Positions 58,965 through 64,000 of a stretch of DNA of 64,000 nt are shown here, piece by piece. A model generated the notes under the pieces. The model did no database searches and was not told the origin of the DNA. It saw nothing but the letters and a program-made list of their open reading frames with translations. The stretch's first letter is position 1, and each line of letters starts with the position of its first letter. Position numbers and translations under genes: made by a program. The DNA comes from Antedon mediterranea (Eukaryota > Echinodermata > Crinoidea > Comatulida > Antedonidae), in the NCBI RefSeq assembly GCF_964355755.1, contig NC_092672.1, positions 21,698,501-21,762,500 on the forward strand, read 5' to 3'.

Positions 58965-61900
58965 GCAAACAACTTTGGGGAATACATTTTTGTTATACTG
59001 ATGTTGTCACAAAAGTTTGTAGTTTTTCTGATTTCAGGATATGTTATTTGTAAAGTAATGGCATAAAATTTAAACTGAATTCAAATTCCCAGGGATGATT
59101 AAATACTTTAACATTTTCCAACCACAATTCTGTATCAAGGTGCGATGTACATACATAACATGGCTCCCTGCAAAGATAAATTATGAAACTGACAGTATCA
59201 TCACTTTTGCTTTGCATACACAACAATAGTGGCTCCTTGACGGGGAATTGATTACAATAATATTAACTACTGACATTCAATGATTGAAGTTTCTCCTTCA
59301 TCTAATGTTCAAGCAGTATTGTTATAATTTTTTTATTATTGAGAATTGTCCTATAATTTCACACATAAATTAATTATTCCCTCAGATTTGGAATCAAAAT
59401 AAAATATACATTGACTTAGTAATGTATTTAATAATTGCCCTGATTCAATACACAACTATTAACTTAGATTGTATACTGGCTTTTTCTTTTATCCAAATGT
59501 ACATATGAAAAACATAAGCACTCATTTTGAGGACTTGTGATGAGTTGAAAAACAAATAACAATATTATCAAGTTAAAGTTCAATACAATTTTAGTCGCGT
59601 GGACGCGACTCTATAGTTCACTATGTCGGTTGGTCGGTCTGTCGGTCTGTCTGTCGGTCCGTCGGTCTGGTATCACTATGCGTTTAGCACGCGACTTATG
59701 GCTGTTGGCCTTGTTTTCGTAATAGTCAAATGAATACAAAACAGAAAATATATGTAAGTTACACAATTTGTTTAAAAAGTAGCATGAAAACATATAAAAT
59801 AAAATATATGATTAAAGGTAATGACCATTACAGGAACCAGAACTTAAAATAAAATAAAATCAACAGAAATATAGAAAATAGCATATTATTTTCATCAGGA
59901 AAATTATTATATAAAAGTTTTTCTAATTAGAAACAATGGTTAAATCAAGACTATTCCACTTATATTTGAGGTAAAACATAATTTTTTGTTTAAAATAATT
60001 GCCAAACTCTGCAATCCTCCAAAAAACATAGCAAACCTCATTTAAACAACAAAAAAGTGATTGAATAAGTAGTGTACAACTCACTTGGTTTGTCAATTAA
60101 AATGTAAATATATTTTTGTTAAATACTTAAATTTGTGGTTAAGCATCATTTTTGGGTTTAAAAAATAATTTCTAAACCTTCACTCTCGAATTAGAGGGGG
60201 CGTAATCACCAGCCCAAACAATGTTACAGTACTGTATAAGTAAAACATTTTATTTTAATTTCTTTAGAATACTAATAAATTTAGATATTTTATTTGATAA
60301 AAATTGTTGGCAGCCAATAATCCAATTAAAAGACCAAGGAATGCTTCACTTATTAATTTTCCATTACAAAAATATAACAATTGTTGTGTGTAAGTTTATA
60401 TCTAATACAATTTGTTTTAGCCGTATTAATTAATAATTGGTTTGTAGTGAACCATTCACTAGCTTACTTAACTCTAAATTTAAAAAGTTTAACAATACAT
60501 CAATATTGATATAAAGTTGTATATAGCGAAACAACTTGAAAATATCATGGATAACAACATCAAAAGTTTTTTGATAAATCTAGAAAAGTACTTAATAAAA
60601 TTAATTGTTTTTAAATGCAGTATTAACAGAATTAGTGAGTTCAAGAAAAGCATGACAAGTGGTATGGTATGCATACATTTTTCAATATTTTTTTTTAAAT
60701 GGTTAAAATTAAGATTGGTAAATATTAAAATATAAAGTACTGTATATCCGTTTTGAAATACAAGATTAACTTAAAATTGTAATATGATTAGGTAAATAAC
60801 CCATCATGAATGATTAATTAATGGCGTATGTGAGATGGCTTATAATTAAGAAGCAACCTTTTTAAGAATCATGCTCTAAACCTTTACTAGAATTCAAATT
60901 ACTAATTATATTAAGCACTTCTGTTTCAGATATAAATGAGAGGCTTTATGGGAGGTAGTAATTAAGAGATTAGGTCTTTGGTATTTTTAGGTTAGAATTA
61001 CAGAGTTTTACACATTTTTGAAAAATAATTTAATTACATTCTGGCTAATTAGGTTTGTATCATAAAAATATTCATCATTAATTTTTTTAACATGAGGTGT
61101 ATTTCTACTTTCTTTACCAGGATTAATTACAGAATGTATTACTTCTCATTTTTTATGTTACATTTAATCTGATTGAATTTAGTTTTGTAGCATTTTTTTC
61201 TTTGAAATTTTACAGAGTGCAGTAATATTGTTGCTATACTTTTTATATCTTGAGATATTTGAACATTTATGAATTTGTTAAAGTTTATGCTTATGTTTAC
61301 TAACTTTGTTTAGATGGGGTAGGTAGAGTGGTGTCATCCATAGTTGTTTTAGTGTTTGGGTTTTTTTTCTTGAACTGCAAAAAGTATATAAAAAAATGTA
61401 TCCAACATTAAAATTAACTTTATAGTTTAAACGAATCAGTTTGAGAAAGATCAAAGCAAAATGCCCCTATATCTCTATATGTGCGAAAAGGGTAAAAACC
61501 CCTTAATGCAGGCTACCGTTAGACCACCTCTGGGCCTAGTAAAATTGCGGTAATATTACCGTCACGGTCTTACTGTAAGCCTGATCTGTGTGAAGAGTCC
61601 ACGATATAAGGCCTGCTTTACGCAGCGAAGCAAGGATAAATTCGGGACATTTTACTTGATTGAGAAAGACTGTGGCAATTATTTTAGGCCAAATTATTAG
61701 ATTATATCAATATATATTTTTGTAGGTAAAATAATACAATGGAAGAATACGGGCAATAATAATACAAATATAACAGATGTTGGTCCAAAGATTATTTAAC
61801 TTGCTGTAACGTACGTAAGCCTAGGCCCTAGTTAGCATAGTTCTAGCGGGAATATCCTGTGGTGTGCGCGCCTGGTGCTAGCTCATAACAGCTTCTGATA

Positions 61901-62590
61901 ATTAAATTCGCGTCTATTTGTAGGCCTAATAGATTTTGTTTCTGTATAATGGCCATCACGATCGGGCAGTTTTAGCACGGAGTGGTGTTGGGCAAAAATA
62001 TAGGTTTTATGCATCATAATAAAGACCAATAAAACTAAACGACGGACACACCAAACATCATCAGTAAACATGTGCGCGCATGGCATTTTTCGTCGGCAGT
62101 GCCCTCCATTTTTTTTTTCTAAAAAAGTGCGACCTCTATTTTATGAAGACAGTAATCTTTAAATATTGCACCTTTTAACTGTGGCCTTTCACACAGAAAA
62201 TGGTAATGGCAATAATACCAGCTTGCTTACTGGGATATTGCCGCAATTCTATGTGAAAAGGGCTTAATTCAGTCTGAATGGTCAGGAACGTCAACCATAA
62301 TCAATTATTTTTTAAATAGGTAAATGATCAGAGATGTCTGAATTGTAATACCCAATAAAATATCAAAATTGGTAGGCCTATTGTTTGTGTAAAAATAATC
62401 AATAAGTTCTGCATTAGTTTTTGTAATTCTCGTTGGTTTAGAAATCGTAGGGAAAAAAGTACAATAGTTTATAAGATGATATAAAACAATTATTAAATAG
62501 ATTATGCTTATTAAATTTGATTAAAACAATTAATTTATAATAACCGCAAAATGTTCTATGTTATTAGATTTCAGTTGACTTGTAAACAAA
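58965..62590. other. Gene-free AT-rich stretch
   Basis: Apart from the GTCGGTCT dispersed repeat at 59592-59715, nothing could be supported. A possible degenerate inverted pair (GAAAAGGGTAAAAACCCC near 61485 and GTGAAAAGGGCTTAA near 62254) may be an old transposon. No further ankyrin exon was recognised. Confidence 0.4.
59592..59715. repeat. GTCGGTCT dispersed repeat, third copy
   Basis: Shares TTCACTATGTCGGT, tandem GTCGGTCT, GGTATCACTATGCGTTTAGC and GCGACTTATGGCTGTTGGC with 28336-28440. Confidence 0.7.
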
Positions 62591-62837
62591 GCCATTCTTT
62601 TTTGTTTAATGATTTATAAAAAGCGAATCTCATAGTTCTTTTGTCAATAATAAATCTGGTTATATTTTGTAATAAAAAAAATCAATAATTGTGTTCTGAA
62701 ATGTTGTAAATAAAGCCAATTATAGAATTCTTTTTTGTTTAATGATTTATAAAAAGCGAACCTCATATAGTTCTTTTGTCAATAATAAATCTGGTTATAT
62801 TTTGTATTAAAAAAAAATAATTGTGTTCTGAAATGTT
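62591..62837. repeat. ~123-bp tandem duplication
   Basis: Two copies, about 62591-62714 and 62715-62837, share TTGTTTAATGATTTATAAAA and TCAATAATAAATCTGGTTAT with a few differences. Confidence 0.85.
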
Positions 62838-63039
62838 CATAACAGTTTTATTAAATACATTATGCGTATGACAAAGGTGGTGATTTGTTTAGAATTTCTG
62901 AATCATAAACTATCAATTGTACATTGTACCTACTTTCTGTAAGTCATGACCAACATATAGTATATATGTTTAAAGATTACCATTTTTAATCATTTTCCTT
63001 CATTAAATGCTTATTCTGGATGTCGGCAGCCGGCATAAA

Positions 63040-63540
63040 AGTTTGTTGCCTTCATAGCCTTAGCTTTTCGAATTACAATGGATCTCTGCGGCTGCGCCTA
63101 TAAATGATAATGTGTCTTAGGCATACTGTAGATCTTCACCTTGATTTTTCCAGTTCAGTGTGCATTTTTCAATCAAAATATTATTTAAGCCAAGATCAGT
63201 TTTAAATATGTCCTTTACAAGTTGCATTGGATCTTTTCCTTGATGTCACCAAATCTTAGGCTGTAGCTTCTAGAATGCCTTTCAACTGGTAGCAATTCAG
63301 CTTCCATGTAGCTATTGTATCCTGATCCTGTTTAGATTTGATGTTTCACACATTCATAGTCAAACTATCGGTTGTAGCTTTAAATTTATCCTTAGTTTTA
63401 TTTTGAAGTTCCATAACATTTCTGTTTAGCAATGCTTGTTAGCCTTGCTTTAGTGATGCTCTTTCCTTGTCAATCCTACTATTTATGTCAGCTGCTAAGC
63501 TACCCATTTCACCACTAAATGCATTCATTCAACATTTTTT
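63040..63540 (-). pseudogene. Degenerate LINE ORF1 (L1-type, Transposase_22-like) remnant
   Basis: On the minus strand, broken frames read a coiled-coil-like MGSLAADINSRIDKERASLK, then LLNRNVMELQNKTKDKF. Next come VERHSRSYSLRF and, after a frameshift, DPMQLVKDIFKTDLGLNNIL with IEKC, and finally IVIRKAKAMK. This order (coiled coil, E..SRR.NLRF-like, V.DI...LGL..I.IE.AHR-like, P.I.R) is that of L1-clade ORF1 RNA-binding proteins. At least five stops or frameshifts are present. The assignment is by motif order and I cannot test it by search. Confidence 0.55.
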
Positions 63541-64000
63541 ACTTGGGGTACCCGAGTCTAGGACTCTCTCTTCTTCTCCATCTGGACACTACAGAGCCAA
63601 CTTTCAAGTCCTACTAGTTCTTTACGCATTGTCTGCCAGCTCTGAAACATTGCATGCATATACTAGGGTAATAGGTGAACAAAGCTATAGAGAGAAAATG
63701 TTCATACTTCAATCGTCAATTATGACGTCATACACATGGTACCAATCGAAAAAAATGCGATTTATAAAGTACTACTCCTCCCTTATTCGTTGTAGTACTT
63801 CTGCTCCCGGAAATAGCAAAAAATAACCGTATTTGGTAGCAAGGTTATTGATGTGTATGTGACCTTACATCCCGTCTTCTGACGTCATTACAGCTTCTTT
63901 TGCTGTACCTCGAGTATCGCACATTCGTGCTTGTTTATTCATAGCTTGTTCAGTAGGCTCAGTTTTTTACCTATACTATGAATTTGTGTTTTTCTTGTAT
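63541..64000. other. No recognised feature
   Basis: An open frame of 119 codons (63467-63826, plus) overlaps the LINE remnant on the opposite strand and has no recognisable domain; it is probably fortuitous. Confidence 0.3.

Noticed and set aside
61475-62270. Possible TIR transposon (AAAAGGG words at both ends)
   Set aside because: The putative ends match over too few bases and no target duplication could be found.
63467-63826. 119-codon plus-strand ORF
   Set aside because: Antisense to a LINE ORF1 remnant over its first part and without recognisable similarity.

Overview
This is a metazoan nuclear window, AT-rich and intron-rich. Its repeat content (DIRS, Ty3/gypsy, Maverick/Polinton, piggyBac-type MITEs, a tRNA-derived SINE, LINE debris and many TAGGCCTAG-type motifs) resembles a marine invertebrate deuterostome such as an echinoderm. 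I cannot name the species from sequence alone. There are no bacterial operons and no CRISPR or rRNA genes.

Host gene: one plus-strand ankyrin-repeat gene runs through the window as small phase-0 exons (12720-12782, 13295-13369, 26233-26331, a doubtful piece at 33072-33136, and 43546-43644). Its introns hold almost everything else.

Layout: 1-445 is a tandem/inverted array. 5472-6532 is a piggyBac-like MITE. 6954-12262 is a DIRS element with complete ITRs and internal complementary region; it carries gag, RT/RNase H/methyltransferase-like and tyrosine recombinase regions and sits in a 99-bp tandem repeat. 14287-16760 holds CCAGTTG arrays around a LINE fragment. 18175-24262 is a decayed Ty3/gypsy element with LTRs and a 5-bp target duplication; it has lost its integrase and has a helix-hairpin-helix-like N-terminal gag ORF. 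30083-30708 and 34420-35048 are an inverted pair of one TTAA MITE family. 39373-40501 and 40612-42167 are two more TTAA elements. 42645-43190 is an interrupted tandem array with a SINE. 63040-63540 is a LINE ORF1 remnant.

Main discovery: 44324-58958 is a 14.6-kb, near-perfect palindrome flanked by a 6-bp duplication (TAAAAG). Its ends (AGT...ACT) and target duplication are those of a Maverick/Polinton. Each 7.3-kb arm carries, from the end inward, subterminal repeats, a three-exon protein-primed family-B DNA polymerase gene, a minisatellite, and a truncated packaging-ATPase stub that stops just short of a 39-nt central spacer. No capsid, protease or integrase gene is present. This is the layout expected of a snap-back (copy-back) defective genome made by protein-primed replication and then integrated in trans. 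The right-arm polymerase is intact (predicted 1440 aa); the left copy has four small deletions.
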